DNA from: Bacillota bacterium
GTDB taxonomy: Bacteria > Bacillota > Clostridia > Peptostreptococcales > Acidaminobacteraceae
Direction: 5' to 3'
DNA length: 64,000 nucleotides
NCBI GenBank assembly: GCA_025210655.1
Contig: JAOARG010000034.1
Span: 84,362-148,361, forward strand
In this document: one piece after another, positions 49,940-60,730 of the stretch
Layout of the letters: each line of letters opens with the position of its first letter
How positions within the stretch are numbered: the stretch's first letter is position 1
Made by a program: the position numbers and the translations under genes
The notes under the pieces: generated by a model
What the model was told of the DNA's origin: nothing
Databases searched by the model: none
What the model saw: the letters and a program-made list of their open reading frames with translations, nothing else

Positions 49940-50056
49940 ATAATTCTCCTTAATGAAATGATTCCTCTTATTCTCCATAAATATTGTCTTTTTCTAAATA
50001 TCATTATAATATATAAATGTACTTATAAACACTATTTAATAATAAAGGAGAAAGAA

Positions 50057-50725
50057 ATGAGCAATTCTAAACGTAGTTTAATTTTTACAATCGGTCTATT
50101 ACTTACTATATTTCCAATAATATATTCCTTGAGGTTCTTTTCCACTTCAAGTGATACTTTTATTATAAATATGCTACTGGCTTTCCAATTGATATGGTTT
50201 CCTATACTTCAAATGGCACAGAGATATTTTTTCTCAAGAAAGTACTTATATGAAGATACTATCTATTTCAAGTTAAACCTAGCTGGGGCTAATATAAAAG
50301 GAAGAGTAATTTCATACCTACTAATAGGACTTCAACTGATTTATTTCTACATTAAATACAATAAATTCAGCGAGGTAAATATTCCTCTTCATATACTAAA
50401 TATTATTATCTGGCTTGTAATAGTAGAAGTAACATTAATAATAACAAATAAGAAAACTTACGGAAGCTTCTCAAACCACTCCATAATAATTAGCGGACTG
50501 GATTTAAAAATTGATCTTCCTTTAAATGATCCTTTAAATAACGATTCAGGAATATTCAGCTACAATGACTTTTCAGAGTTTGCTTTTAAAGGAAACAAAC
50601 TGATTTTATATCTATACGACAGACGTGGTATCTATACTTTTAATGTAGACAAAAATTTCGAAGTTCCAATTAGGGAATTTTTAAAGGCAAAGAGAATTGG
50701 AGAAAAAGCAGCTCCTAGTAGATAG
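50057..50725 (+). CDS. Unidentified membrane protein
   Basis: A 222-aa protein with about four membrane helices in its first 125 residues (IFTIGLLLTIFPIIYSLRFF, INMLLAFQLIWFPILQM, VISYLLIGLQLIYFYI and ILNIIIWLVIVEVTLII), then a soluble C-terminal domain of beta character (SIIISGLDLKIDLPL to TFNVDKNFEVPI). I do not recognise the family. AAGGAGAAAGAA supports ATG 50057; the longer frame to 49958 has no site. The last codons AGT-AGA-TAG are part of a heptad-repeat arm, so the native C-terminus may have been replaced. It is a lone plus-strand gene among minus-strand repair genes. Confidence 0.7.
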   Translation: MSNSKRSLIFTIGLLLTIFPIIYSLRFFSTSSDTFIINMLLAFQLIWFPILQMAQRYFFSRKYLYEDTIYFKLNLAGANIKGRVISYLLIGLQLIYFYIKYNKFSEVNIPLHILNIIIWLVIVEVTLIITNKKTYGSFSNHSIIISGLDLKIDLPLNDPLNNDSGIFSYNDFSEFAFKGNKLILYLYDRRGIYTFNVDKNFEVPIREFLKAKRIGEKAAPSR

Positions 50726-50818
50726 TAGTTGGTGGTTAGGAATAAATAAACCTTGTTTTGCATATGCAAACAAGGTTTATTGTTTTTCTATCTACTTTCC
50801 ACTAACTACTATCTGCTA
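50718..50818. repeat. Heptad-repeat inverted element J with central terminator
   Basis: The left arm, GTAGATA GTAGTTG and GTGGTTA then GGAATAAA, begins inside the last codons of the upstream gene. The right arm on the other strand is GCAGATA GTAGTTA and GTGGAAA GTAGATA. Between them stands a strong stem, AACCTTGTTTTGC-atat-GCAAACAAGGTT (50748-50778), with T-rich flanks, a likely bidirectional terminator for this gene and uvrA. Confidence 0.8.
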
Positions 50819-50822
50819 AAAT

Positions 50823-53645
50823 CTACTTCAACATTCTTTGTAAAAACTCTCCTGTATAACTTCCCTTTACCTTAGCTACCTCTTCTGGGGTTCCTGTGGC
50901 TACTATGCTACCACCATTGTCTCCTCCGTCTGGGCCTAGGTCGATTATATAGTCTGTTGACTTGATTACGTCTAGGTTGTGCTCTATAACTATTACAGTG
51001 TTTCCACCTTCTACTAACTTATTTAATACTTCAATCAACTTGTGTACATCAGCCATATGAAGTCCTGTTGTTGGCTCATCTAAGATGTATAGGGTCTTTC
51101 CTGTTGATCTTTTGGAAAGCTCTGTTGCAAGCTTGATTCTTTGGGCTTCTCCACCTGACAACTGTGTTGATGGTTGTCCTAATCTTATATAGCCTAAACC
51201 TACATCATATAGGGTTTTTAATTTGTTTTTGATTTTAGGAATAGAATCAAAGAATTCAAGGGCATCCTCAACGGTCAAATTAAGAACATCACTTATTGTC
51301 TTCCCTTTATACTTAACTTCTAAAGTTTCCCTATTGTATCTCTTTCCCTTACAAACATCACACATTACATAAACGTCTGGAAGGAAGTGCATTTCGATTT
51401 TTATGATACCATCACCAGAACAAGATTCACATCTTCCACCTTTTACGTTGAAGCTGAATCTTCCCTTCTTGTATCCTCTCATTTTAGCCTCTGGTGTCAT
51501 GGCGAAAAGATCTCTAATATGATCAAACACACCAGTATATGTTGCCGGATTGGATCTAGGAGTCCTACCTATAGGTGATTGATCGATATCAATAATCTTA
51601 TCTATATTGTCTATACCTTTTATTTCCTTGTGCTTACCTGGCTTTTTGTTGGTTCTATTGATTTTAGAGTACAAGCCCTTATAAAGTATTTCATTTACAA
51701 GTGTAGATTTTCCAGAACCAGATACCCCTGTTACAGCAGTAAAAAGTCCGATAGGAAACTTAACATCAATTCCCCTAAGGTTATTTTGCTCTGCCTTTTT
51801 AACTTCTATCCATCTGTCATCAGGTTTCTTTCTTTCATCAGGTATTTCTATATTAAGTTTTCCAGAAAGATATTTACCAGTTATAGAATCTTCCGATTTC
51901 ATAATATCATCAATTGTACCTTGGGCAATTATTTCTCCACCGTGCTCTCCTGCTCCTGGACCAATATCCACTATAAAGTCAGCATTCATTATGGTATCTT
52001 CATCGTGTTCAACCACAATAAGTGTATTCCCAAGATCCGTAAGATTTCTTAGGGTCTTTAAAAGCTTCTCATTATCCTTTTGATGAAGTCCTATACTTGG
52101 TTCATCAAGAATATACAGAACCCCTACAAGTCCTGAACCAATTTGAGTTGCAAGTCTAATTCTCTGGGCTTCTCCACCTGATAAAGTACCTGCATTTCTT
52201 GAAAGATTAAGATACTCAAGACCTACATTCTTAAGGAATGACAGTCTGGCATTTATCTCCTTAATAATAAGTTCAGATATTTTTTCATCTTTCTCACTAA
52301 GCTTTAGATTATCAATAAACTTCAAAGAATCCCTTACAGACATATCCGTAAAATCTGCAATATTAATACCACCAACAGTTACAGCTAAAGACTCATCTTT
52401 TAATCTCTTTCCATGACAGGAACTACAAGCATTAAGTGTCATGTATGTTTCAATCTTATTTCTCATATAGTCAGAATTAGTTTCTTTATACCTTCTTTCA
52501 AGATTATTTACTATACCTTCAAATACAGCATCATAAGTCCTAACTCCACCATACTTACTCTCATATGTGAATTTTACTTTCTTCTTACCTGTTCCATAAA
52601 GTACTTCTTTAACTACCTTCTTAGGTAAGTCTGAAAATTTAGTATGTCTATCGTAACCATTGTTTTTTAGGATACACTCCACCATCTGCTGATAATAAGT
52701 TCCCTCATTACTTGAAGCAATAGCATCAACTGCACCTTCAGCCAAGGTCTTGCTATAATCTGGAATCACCAAATCTTCATCTACCTTTAAAAGAAAACCA
52801 ATACCTTTACAAGAATCACAAGCACCATAGTAGGTATTATAAGAAAACATTCTTGGTTCAAGCTCTTCGATACCTACACCATGTTCTGTACATGCAAATT
52901 TAGTGTTATATAGATAGTCACCATCACCAATTACATCTATAAGTACTAGACCTTCAGATAGCTTCAAGGCTACTTCTACTGAATCCGACACCCTCGATCT
53001 AATACCATCTTTCATCTTTATCCTATCAATAACAACCTCTATGGTATGTTTTTTATTTTTTTCAAGGGATATATCATCACTTATTTCATACATTTCCCCA
53101 TCTATTCTTATTCTTACAAAACCTTCTTTTTTAAGACTTTCAAGTTCCTTTTTAAACTCACCCTTCTTTCCCCTAACTATAGGCGAAAGTATTTGAAGTT
53201 TTGATTCATTTGGCAAATCCATTATTTTATCAACAATTTGGTCAATACTTTGTGAACTAATCACTTGACCACAAATTGGACAATGGGGAATACCAATTCT
53301 TGCGTATAAAAGTCTTAAATAGTCATATATCTCTGTAACTGTTCCAACTGTAGATCTAGGATTTTTACTTGTAGTCTTCTGATCAATTGAAATAGCAGGG
53401 GAAAGTCCTTCTATATATTCAACATCAGGTTTTTCCATTTGACCTAAGAACTGTCTTGCATAAGCTGATAGACTTTCCACATATCTTCTTTGTCCCTCGG
53501 CGTAAATAGTATCAAAAGCAAGGGATGATTTACCCGAACCACTTAATCCAGTTATTACTACCAGGCTATCCCTGGGAATACTAATGTCAAATCCTTTTAA
53601 GTTGTGCTCTCTTGCACCTTTTACGAATATATTATTCTTTGTCAT
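50823..53645 (-). CDS. uvrA: Excinuclease ABC subunit A
   Basis: UvrA (940 aa) is the DNA-damage-recognising ABC ATPase of excision repair. Two ATPase modules each have a P-loop ([14 protein letters not shown] near 34-47, [14 protein letters not shown] near 640-653), signature [12 protein letters not shown] / [12 protein letters not shown], and Walker [11 protein letters not shown] / [10 protein letters not shown]. Zinc motifs [16 protein letters not shown] and CESCSGDG with CDVCKGKR are present. Length is normal. It starts 10 bases after the uvrB stop and converges with the membrane gene across element J. Confidence 0.97.
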   Translation of the reverse strand: MTKNNIFVKGAREHNLKGFDISIPRDSLVVITGLSGSGKSSLAFDTIYAEGQRRYVESLSAYARQFLGQMEKPDVEYIEGLSPAISIDQKTTSKNPRSTVGTVTEIYDYLRLLYARIGIPHCPICGQVISSQSIDQIVDKIMDLPNESKLQILSPIVRGKKGEFKKELESLKKEGFVRIRIDGEMYEISDDISLEKNKKHTIEVVIDRIKMKDGIRSRVSDSVEVALKLSEGLVLIDVIGDGDYLYNTKFACTEHGVGIEELEPRMFSYNTYYGACDSCKGIGFLLKVDEDLVIPDYSKTLAEGAVDAIASSNEGTYYQQMVECILKNNGYDRHTKFSDLPKKVVKEVLYGTGKKKVKFTYESKYGGVRTYDAVFEGIVNNLERRYKETNSDYMRNKIETYMTLNACSSCHGKRLKDESLAVTVGGINIADFTDMSVRDSLKFIDNLKLSEKDEKISELIIKEINARLSFLKNVGLEYLNLSRNAGTLSGGEAQRIRLATQIGSGLVGVLYILDEPSIGLHQKDNEKLLKTLRNLTDLGNTLIVVEHDEDTIMNADFIVDIGPGAGEHGGEIIAQGTIDDIMKSEDSITGKYLSGKLNIEIPDERKKPDDRWIEVKKAEQNNLRGIDVKFPIGLFTAVTGVSGSGKSTLVNEILYKGLYSKINRTNKKPGKHKEIKGIDNIDKIIDIDQSPIGRTPRSNPATYTGVFDHIRDLFAMTPEAKMRGYKKGRFSFNVKGGRCESCSGDGIIKIEMHFLPDVYVMCDVCKGKRYNRETLEVKYKGKTISDVLNLTVEDALEFFDSIPKIKNKLKTLYDVGLGYIRLGQPSTQLSGGEAQRIKLATELSKRSTGKTLYILDEPTTGLHMADVHKLIEVLNKLVEGGNTVIVIEHNLDVIKSTDYIIDLGPDGGDNGGSIVATGTPEEVAKVKGSYTGEFLQRMLK

Positions 53646-53655
53646 TTTTATACTC

Positions 53656-55620
53656 CTACTTATCCTTTTTAAGTTTAGCTATTTTATCCCTAAGTTCCGC
53701 TGCTTTCTCAAAATCAAGGTCGGCAGCAGCCTTCATCATATCCTCTTGAAGTCTTTCTATCAATTGTTCCTTATCTTCAAGCTTCATGTACTCATCATCA
53801 GGACTTTCCATAACTTCTTCAACGGTTTTAGTAGCTTCAATAGCTCCTGCAACAGCTTTGACTATAGTTCTAGGTACAATATCATTCTCTTCATTATACT
53901 CAAGCTGTTTTTCCCTTCTTCTATATGTTTCTGTTATTGCCCTTTCCATAGAAGGGGTGACTTTATCAGCATACATAAGTACCTTTCCTTCGACATTTCT
54001 AGCAGCTCTACCAATAGTCTGTATAAGTGCTGTTTCTGATCTAAGGAAACCTTCTTTATCAGCATCAAGTATTGCAACCAATGATACTTCTGGTATATCA
54101 AGACCTTCTCTTAAAAGGTTAATTCCAACAAGAACATCAAATACACCTAATCTAAGGTCTCTAATAATTTCAGTTCTCTCCAAGGTATCTATATCTGAAT
54201 GAAGATATTTTACCTTAACATCTAAGTCCTTATAATAATCAGTAAGGTCTTCAGACATTTTTTTAGTTAGAGTAGTAATCAAGACCCTTTCTTTTCTTTC
54301 TACAACTCTTGAAATCTCACCATACAAATCATCAACCTGTCCCATTACCGGTCTAATTTCTATTACCGGATCCAGAAGTCCTGTAGGACGAATTATCTGC
54401 TCTACTATTTCATGACTATGTTCAATCTCGTATCCTCCTGGAGTCGCACTAACAAATATTGATTTATCTATCATAGAATCAAATTCTTCAAAATTCAGGG
54501 GTCTATTGTCCAGTGCAGATGGAAGTCTAAATCCAAAATCAACAAGATTCATCTTTCTCGATCTATCCCCACCAAACATACCTCTTATTTGGGGAAGGGT
54601 AACATGGGACTCATCTACAACTATTAAAAAATCATCCGGGAAATAATCTATTAGGGTGAAAGGTCTTGAACCTGGTTCCCTGTCAGATATTATCCTTGAA
54701 TAGTTTTCTATACCTTGGCAATATCCCATTTCCCTAAGCATTTCTATATCATATCTTGTTCTCTGCTCTATTCTTTGTGCTTCAATTAGCTTATCATGTT
54801 CTTTAAAGTATTTTACTTGTTCTTCCATTTCCTTTTCTATCTTTGAAATTGCCTTTTCGAGCTTTTCTTTTTCAGTTACATAGTGGGAAAATGGGAATAT
54901 GGCGATATGATTTCTTACCCCAAGTATTTCTCCTGTAAGGGCATTTATTTCTGATATTCTTTCAACTTCATCACCAAAGAGTTCAACCCTGATAGCTTTT
55001 TCATCAGAAGCAACAGGGAAAATCTCAATAATATCTCCCCTTACTCTAAATGTTCCCCTTTCAAAACTCATATCATTTCGTATATATTGTATATTAATAA
55101 GTTTTTCCATTATTTCTTCTCTGGATATTTCCATTTCTGGTCTTAATGATAGAACCAAATTCTTATAATCAACTGGATCTCCAAGACCATATATACAAGA
55201 AACACTGGCAACAATTATTACATCATTTCTTTCAAATAAAGATGCTGTAGCGGAGTGTCTCAATTTATCTATTTCATCATTTACTGAAGAGTCCTTTTCA
55301 ATATAGGTATCAGTAATTGCAACATAAGCTTCAGGTTGATAGTAATCATAATAACTAACAAAATACTCAACTGCATTATCAGGAAAAAATTCCTTAAACT
55401 CATTATATAATTGTGCAGCCAAGGTCTTATTATGGGCTATTACCAATGTGGGTTTCTGGGTTCTTTCAATGACATTGGCAACAGTGTAGGTCTTACCTGA
55501 ACCTGTAACCCCCAGTAATGTCTGATATTTTAAATTTTCTTCTATTCCATTAACCAATTTATCTATAGCACCGGGTTGATCCCCTGTTGGTTTATACTCA
55601 GATTTTATTTTAAATTCCAA
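53656..55620 (-). CDS. uvrB: Excinuclease ABC subunit B
   Basis: UvrB (654 aa) is the helicase-like damage-verifying subunit. Motifs are [14 protein letters not shown] (about 39-52), the beta-hairpin [37 protein letters not shown] and QTIGRAARN, plus a C-terminal UVR domain ([13 protein letters not shown]) that binds UvrC. The start is TTG at 55620 behind GAGGGGTGAG; the N-terminus [15 protein letters not shown] agrees with the family. uvrB-uvrA are co-transcribed; uvrC lies beyond a convergent gene. Confidence 0.97.
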   Translation of the reverse strand: MEFKIKSEYKPTGDQPGAIDKLVNGIEENLKYQTLLGVTGSGKTYTVANVIERTQKPTLVIAHNKTLAAQLYNEFKEFFPDNAVEYFVSYYDYYQPEAYVAITDTYIEKDSSVNDEIDKLRHSATASLFERNDVIIVASVSCIYGLGDPVDYKNLVLSLRPEMEISREEIMEKLINIQYIRNDMSFERGTFRVRGDIIEIFPVASDEKAIRVELFGDEVERISEINALTGEILGVRNHIAIFPFSHYVTEKEKLEKAISKIEKEMEEQVKYFKEHDKLIEAQRIEQRTRYDIEMLREMGYCQGIENYSRIISDREPGSRPFTLIDYFPDDFLIVVDESHVTLPQIRGMFGGDRSRKMNLVDFGFRLPSALDNRPLNFEEFDSMIDKSIFVSATPGGYEIEHSHEIVEQIIRPTGLLDPVIEIRPVMGQVDDLYGEISRVVERKERVLITTLTKKMSEDLTDYYKDLDVKVKYLHSDIDTLERTEIIRDLRLGVFDVLVGINLLREGLDIPEVSLVAILDADKEGFLRSETALIQTIGRAARNVEGKVLMYADKVTPSMERAITETYRRREKQLEYNEENDIVPRTIVKAVAGAIEATKTVEEVMESPDDEYMKLEDKEQLIERLQEDMMKAAADLDFEKAAELRDKIAKLKKDK

Positions 55621-55714
55621 AAACTCACCCCTCAGTCATTTCAAACATATGTTCGTACTCATTATATAATTCTAATTTTTAATCGTCAAGTAAAAACAGC
55701 TATGTAATTTTCCT

Positions 55715-55760
55715 TAAAAAAACAGTAAAGGGATGATAGTATTTTCAACTACATCCCCTT
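55715..55760 (-). terminator. Terminator after the AI-2E family gene
   Basis: AAAGGGATG (55727-55735) pairs with CATCCCCTTT (55752-55761) with one bulge; on the minus strand the stem is followed by ACTG and then seven T. It lies just past the stop at 55765. Confidence 0.7.
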
Positions 55761-55764
55761 TTAT

Positions 55765-56868
55765 TTATCTTATCTCTATATTATTTCTCTCTAACTTTCT
55801 ATTTATTACCCTAGAAAACTGATTCTTTAACACTGCAAGAACAGGTACTCCAATTAGCATACCTATTATTCCAAAGAATCCTCCACCAATTATTATGGCA
55901 AGAATTATCCAGAATGGTGATAAACCAACACTGTCCCCAAGGATCTTTGGTCCGATAACATATCCATCAAGCTGCTGTAGGGCAAGTATAAATAAAAGCA
56001 CCCAAAAAGCTTTGACCGGACTATAGAACAATGTAATCGAAACTACTGGAACTGCCCCTATAAATGGTCCAAAGTATGGTATCATATTTGTTATTCCAAC
56101 TATAATTGAGAATAACAAAGCAAATGGTGCTTTTAAAAGTACCATACCTATAAAGCATAATAATCCAATAATAAGTGAATCAATAAGTTTACCAATTAAG
56201 TATTTGGAAAACATAGTATTCATTTCATCCCCAAGGGAAATAATCTTATCAGCCGACTCTTTATTTATAAAGTAGTATATTATCTTTTTACTTCCTCTTT
56301 TAAAATATTCCTTATCCTTAAGCAAGTATATTGAAATGATTATACCTATTATGATTTTCAATATTCCAGAAGTAAAAGAAAGTACTGTTCCTAGGAATTT
56401 ACTAAAGAATACATTGGTATACAGACCAATCTTCCCCATGATGTCCTTTAGATTGTTAAATTCAAGGCCTGAAATTCCAAATTGATCAAACAATTTGTTA
56501 TCATCAATAAATTTAACTATATAATCCTCTGTTTCACTAATATAATCTGGTAATATCTTTATCAAATCATCAAGGTTCTCAACTAAACCTGGTATTAAGA
56601 AAGTAAGGGATATAACAATCACACCCAAAACTAGCATGTATACAACCAGTATGGCAAATCCTCTTTTCATTTTAAATCTATTTTCAAAAAATACCATTGA
56701 AGGATTCAGAAGATAAGCAAATACAAAAGCCCAAATAAAGGGAGTCAATATATTTGCAACATACTTCAAATTATCCATAACTACTGAAAGTCTATCAATG
56801 TATTTGAAAATAAAAATAGATATAATGATTAAAGGTAACCAGCTCAAATGCTTGATTCTATCCTTCAT
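55765..56868 (-). CDS. AI-2E family (PerM/YdbO-like) membrane transporter
   Basis: A 367-aa protein of the AI-2E/UPF0118 family with about eight membrane helices. Features are the early ILTPFIWAFVFAYLLNP, long soluble loop with FIDDNKLFDQ, and the C-terminal signature VGITNMIPYFGPFIGAVPVV and LQQLDGYVIGPKILGDSVGL. Some members export small molecules or ions (e.g. Na+/H+ antiporters); the substrate here is unknown. Its start follows the GNAT gene by 12 bases. The ribosome site (GTGGTGATGGA) is weak, suggesting coupling. Confidence 0.88.
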   Translation of the reverse strand: MKDRIKHLSWLPLIIISIFIFKYIDRLSVVMDNLKYVANILTPFIWAFVFAYLLNPSMVFFENRFKMKRGFAILVVYMLVLGVIVISLTFLIPGLVENLDDLIKILPDYISETEDYIVKFIDDNKLFDQFGISGLEFNNLKDIMGKIGLYTNVFFSKFLGTVLSFTSGILKIIIGIIISIYLLKDKEYFKRGSKKIIYYFINKESADKIISLGDEMNTMFSKYLIGKLIDSLIIGLLCFIGMVLLKAPFALLFSIIVGITNMIPYFGPFIGAVPVVSITLFYSPVKAFWVLLFILALQQLDGYVIGPKILGDSVGLSPFWIILAIIIGGGFFGIIGMLIGVPVLAVLKNQFSRVINRKLERNNIEIR

Positions 56869-56880
56869 TCCATCACCACA

Positions 56881-57429
56881 TTAATGGATTTTATCATCCT
56901 TTATCCTTTCTTCAAGTATACTATACAGCCCTTCTATATCATCCCATACGTATCCATTAAGCTTGTACTTCTCACCGCCTATAATATCTACACGGGAAAA
57001 CTTCATATCTCCACCGATTTTCTTATAAAAATAATTTGCAGGGCCGCCGTCTAACATCCATATAATAAGATTTTTATATTCGTTCCCTATCATATTCTTT
57101 ACAACCCTGTAGATCAGTTCACTTCCAACCCTATGATTTTGATATTCATCCAGTATGTAAACTGCATATATCTCCCCATCATATTCGTAGTCATCTCTTC
57201 TTTGAGCACCACCATCAATAAAACCTACTACTTTTCCATCAATATTTTCAGCAACATAGATACCATGGGTATTTTCCAACTTGTTTAACCAAATTTTCTT
57301 TCTCTTATCAAAAGAAAGTGCCTCTAGGAATTCCTCACTAAGAATGTTCCTATATGTGCTTCTCCATGCATCAATGTGAACCCTTGCTATATCAATAGCG
57401 TCGTAGACATTTGCTTTTCTAATATTCAT
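56881..57429 (-). CDS. GNAT-family N-acetyltransferase
   Basis: A 182-aa GNAT-fold acetyltransferase: N-terminal IRKANVYDAIDIARVHIDAW, then VGFIDGGAQRRDDYEYDGEI and the acetyl-CoA loop YILDEYQNHRVGSELIYRV (about 93-111), where the usual Q/RxxGxG/A reads QNHRVGSE. The final 40 residues contain a polar tail. The substrate cannot be inferred. GGAACTT upstream gives a modest ribosome site. It lies 39 bases after ctpA and leads into the AI-2E gene. Confidence 0.85.
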   Translation of the reverse strand: MNIRKANVYDAIDIARVHIDAWRSTYRNILSEEFLEALSFDKRKKIWLNKLENTHGIYVAENIDGKVVGFIDGGAQRRDDYEYDGEIYAVYILDEYQNHRVGSELIYRVVKNMIGNEYKNLIIWMLDGGPANYFYKKIGGDMKFSRVDIIGGEKYKLNGYVWDDIEGLYSILEERIKDDKIH

Positions 57430-57468
57430 AGAAGTTCCTCCAAATTATTATTATTTTATATCACAAAT

Positions 57469-58680
57469 CTAGTTTGCAATCTTATCATTCAGTACTTCGA
57501 TAGCTTTTTTAAGTTGAACATCATAGTCTTCATCAGATCCTTCAGTGATGTAATCATCTTCTGAAAGCTCTATTACTATGTTTGGTTCAATTCCTATTCC
57601 ATGAATGTTTATACCGTTTGGAGTAAAATACTCTGAAGTTGTAAGTTTAAATCCTGTGCCATCCTCCAAAGGATATACCGTTTGTACGATTCCTTTTCCA
57701 AATGTTTTTGTACCAATAATAACTCCTGAATCAGTGTCCTTTACTGCACCAGTTAATATTTCAGATGCTGATGCACTTCCACCATTAACAAGAATTACAT
57801 ATGGAATATCCAATTTACCCTCATCTGATTTTTCGTAAATCTTCTTTCCATCTTTTCTTTCCCTATAAACTATTGTTTGTTTTCCTAAAAGATCATCAGC
57901 AATTTTAACGCATTGCTGTAAATCCCCTCCAGGATTGTTTCTTAGATCTATTACAAGACCCTTGATTCCTTTGTTTCTCATTTTATTAAGATTATCCTTA
58001 AATTCCTTATACACTTTGTTATCAAAGTTTGTTATTCTTAAGTATCCAAGGTTATCTTCCATAACTACTGACTTAACACTTTTTACACTAATCATTTCCC
58101 TAGTTATATTATACTCTTTTGTTTCATCAGATGAAGGCCTATATATCTCAAGAAGCACATCAGTTTCTGCTTCTCCCCTCATTAGGTCAACAGCCTTATC
58201 AGCATGGGCTGAATTAACAACTTCTCCATCTACTGATTTAATTACATCACCAGATTGAAGTCCAGCTCTTTCTCCCGGTGTATCTTCAATAGGAGAAACA
58301 ATTACTATATCCTCACTTGAGTAATCAAGAATTATACCGATTCCACCATATTTACCATCATTGTATTCGTTGAATTCCGTAAACTCTTCTTCATCAAAAT
58401 AATCTGTATATCTATCACCAGTTGCATCAAAAATCCCTTTATTGGCACCTTCGATAAGCTTAGCTTCGTCAAGATCCTTATAGTACTTTTCTTCGATTAC
58501 ATCCATTAGATAAGATGTTTTTCCAAATCTTTGTTCTAACTTTATCAAATAATCGAAATCATTCTTACTTACTATATATTTATCCCCCATTCTTACAGTA
58601 ATAACAGTAGAAACAAAAAATGTTAAGACTGCTGTAAAAATTACTGCAGAAATCAATATCAGTTTTCCCTTTCTGTTCAT
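57469..58680 (-). CDS. ctpA: C-terminal processing peptidase (S41)
   Basis: A 403-aa periplasmic-face serine protease: N-terminal anchor LILISAVIFTAVLTFFVSTV, PDZ domain (GGIGIILDYSSEDIVIVSPI to GERAGLQSGDVIKSVDG), and the S41 core with LRNNPGGDLQQ, the catalytic Ser in GGSASASEI and Lys in GTKTFGKGIVQ. It likely processes secreted proteins and, with the neighbouring M23 peptidase, cell-wall regulators. AAGGAGA precedes ATG 58680. ftsE-ftsX-M23-ctpA is a widespread Firmicute operon. Confidence 0.93.
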   Translation of the reverse strand: MNRKGKLILISAVIFTAVLTFFVSTVITVRMGDKYIVSKNDFDYLIKLEQRFGKTSYLMDVIEEKYYKDLDEAKLIEGANKGIFDATGDRYTDYFDEEEFTEFNEYNDGKYGGIGIILDYSSEDIVIVSPIEDTPGERAGLQSGDVIKSVDGEVVNSAHADKAVDLMRGEAETDVLLEIYRPSSDETKEYNITREMISVKSVKSVVMEDNLGYLRITNFDNKVYKEFKDNLNKMRNKGIKGLVIDLRNNPGGDLQQCVKIADDLLGKQTIVYRERKDGKKIYEKSDEGKLDIPYVILVNGGSASASEILTGAVKDTDSGVIIGTKTFGKGIVQTVYPLEDGTGFKLTTSEYFTPNGINIHGIGIEPNIVIELSEDDYITEGSDEDYDVQLKKAIEVLNDKIAN

Positions 58681-58693
58681 TCGGACATCTCCT

Positions 58694-59830
58694 TTAAGGC
58701 GATACGTAATCTAGAGGATTAACATATTTTCCTTCTTTCCTTACTTCAAAGTGACAGTGATTTCCAGTAGATACACCTGAAGATCCTATCTTAGCGATTA
58801 CATCTCCTGCTGCTACCTTGTCCCCTACATTTACTACAAGGGAATTATTGTGGCCGTATGCTGTTACTATACCACCACCGTGGTCAATCATAATAAGTCT
58901 ACCATAACTTCCAAGCCAATCAGAATATATTACAGTTCCACCTTGGGCAGCAACAACATTAGTATCCTTTGGTGCTGGTATATCAATACCTGTATGAAGT
59001 TTGTTTTTCTTATATACAGGATGTATTCTATATCCAAAATAAGAAGAAATATCGGTACGTCCCGGTACAGGCCATCTCATTTGACCTCCAACATACTTCT
59101 TTTCAAGCTTAAGATTCTTTAATACATTAGTAAGTTCATCAGCTTCTCTTTGGAACTTATCCTCAGATTCTTCTAAAGCCTTATAATCTTGCTTTAACTT
59201 TTCCTTCTCAACTTTTAAACCATCTATTTCAACCCTTAGTACAGCTTTCTTTTCATCAATTCTTTGCTTAGAAGCCTTCAATGTGGATTTTTCAGTTTCA
59301 AGATTCTTTTTATTGTCCTCTTGAATTTTCTTTTGATCGTTCAAACTCTCAACAAGATTTGTATCATGAATATAAATCTTTTTCACCATATCGGCTCTAG
59401 TCATCAAATTTTTGAAGTCATCAGATCCCAACAGAACTTCTACATAACCTACATTTCCAGCTTTATACATAGCCCTGAGTCTCTTTTCAAGTATTCTAGT
59501 CTTTTCAACTATACTTTTCTCTGTTTCCTCAATAACTCCAACCATCTCATCGATTTTTACTTGGGTATTATCTATATCCTTGTTAATTGCCTTTATTTCA
59601 GATTCAAGACCAGATATATTTTTAGTAATTCTATCAATGTTACTGTTTATTTTACTTTGGTTACCCGTATTAACACTTTTTTCATTTTGGATATTCTTAA
59701 GTCTATTTTGAATAGCATTAAGTTCATTTTCCTTAACAGTAACTTCATCAAGTCCATAAGACACTATTGAAGCCAAAAGACAAATGATAAATACGAGAAG
59801 CAATGATCTTTTATTTTTAATCATTTTCAT
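58694..59830 (-). CDS. M23 peptidase with coiled coil (EnvC/PcsB-like)
   Basis: A 378-aa secreted protein: signal peptide SLLLVFIICLLASIVSYG, long coiled coil (about 30-240), and C-terminal LytM domain. Zinc motifs are HTGIDIPAP, and HCHFEV (the HxH) with GHNNSLVV before it, so the enzyme looks active. It follows ftsX directly, as in systems where FtsEX controls murein hydrolases such as EnvC or PcsB through the coiled coil. ATG 59830 has AAGGG at 8-base spacing; a GTG at 59833 is the alternative. Confidence 0.9.
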   Translation of the reverse strand: MKMIKNKRSLLLVFIICLLASIVSYGLDEVTVKENELNAIQNRLKNIQNEKSVNTGNQSKINSNIDRITKNISGLESEIKAINKDIDNTQVKIDEMVGVIEETEKSIVEKTRILEKRLRAMYKAGNVGYVEVLLGSDDFKNLMTRADMVKKIYIHDTNLVESLNDQKKIQEDNKKNLETEKSTLKASKQRIDEKKAVLRVEIDGLKVEKEKLKQDYKALEESEDKFQREADELTNVLKNLKLEKKYVGGQMRWPVPGRTDISSYFGYRIHPVYKKNKLHTGIDIPAPKDTNVVAAQGGTVIYSDWLGSYGRLIMIDHGGGIVTAYGHNNSLVVNVGDKVAAGDVIAKIGSSGVSTGNHCHFEVRKEGKYVNPLDYVSP

Positions 59831-59833
59831 CAC

Positions 59834-60730
59834 CTATACCCTTAAGTACTTTCTAAGGGAAATAATACTACCAAACGCCCCTATTCCACTTCCAAGTACA
59901 AGGAACAAGTAAACAATATCATCCATAATAACATCCAGTGGTTTTACATAAACAGCTACAATTGCATAAAAATCTCTGGTAACAATATCATAAGTATACT
60001 TGTATGTAAAATACACAATGACTATTGATATTGCAGCACCTAAAAATCCTAAAAGAGTTCCCTCAATTAAGAAAGGCCATCTAATAAACCAGTTGGTAGC
60101 ACCAACATATTTCATAATTCCTATTTCCCTTTTTCTTGAGGCTATAGCAATCTTTATAGTATTACCAATAATAAATACCGAAATAAATATAAGTACTAAA
60201 ATCACACCAAAACCAGTATTTTTTACATAATTAGAAATCTTTATTATTTTATCAATTGTATCCTTATAATATTTTATATCCTCTACACCTTCATACTCCT
60301 TTAACTTTTCATATACTTCCTCAGACTTAGAAATATCCTTAAGATAAACTACAAAGGACATAGGTAAAGGATTGCTCTCAAGACCATCTAGAAGATATCC
60401 ATAATCCCCTAATTGGGTTTTCATATTTTCCATAGCTTCGGTTTTGGATTCAAATACTATTTGATCAACACCATCAATAGTATACATATCATTTCCAATA
60501 CTCTCTACTTCAGCCTTAGTAAGACCATCTTCAAGGTAAATCTGAATAGATTCAAACTGATCTTCCATACCTTCCGACAGACTTGAAATATTGACAATTA
60601 GTATAAATACTAGACCAAGAATAAGTAAGGTTGCAGCCACTGATGACATGGATGCCAAACTCATTAGCCTGTTTCTCCATAAATTCTTGAAGGATTCCTT
60701 GAGCATATACCAAGTAGTTTTAATCTTCAT
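59834..60730 (-). CDS. ftsX: Cell division protein FtsX
   Basis: FtsX (298 aa) is the permease-like partner of FtsE that passes a signal to extracellular murein hydrolases. It has a cytoplasmic start (WYMLKESFKNLWRNRLMSLA), a first helix followed by an extracellular loop (about 50-165), three more helices, and the conserved IGIMKYVGATNWFIRWPF turn. ATG 60730 has GGGGAGG at 8-base spacing and overlaps the ftsE end by 11 bases; ATG 60736 is too near that site. Confidence 0.93.
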   Translation of the reverse strand: MKIKTTWYMLKESFKNLWRNRLMSLASMSSVAATLLILGLVFILIVNISSLSEGMEDQFESIQIYLEDGLTKAEVESIGNDMYTIDGVDQIVFESKTEAMENMKTQLGDYGYLLDGLESNPLPMSFVVYLKDISKSEEVYEKLKEYEGVEDIKYYKDTIDKIIKISNYVKNTGFGVILVLIFISVFIIGNTIKIAIASRKREIGIMKYVGATNWFIRWPFLIEGTLLGFLGAAISIVIVYFTYKYTYDIVTRDFYAIVAVYVKPLDVIMDDIVYLFLVLGSGIGAFGSIISLRKYLRV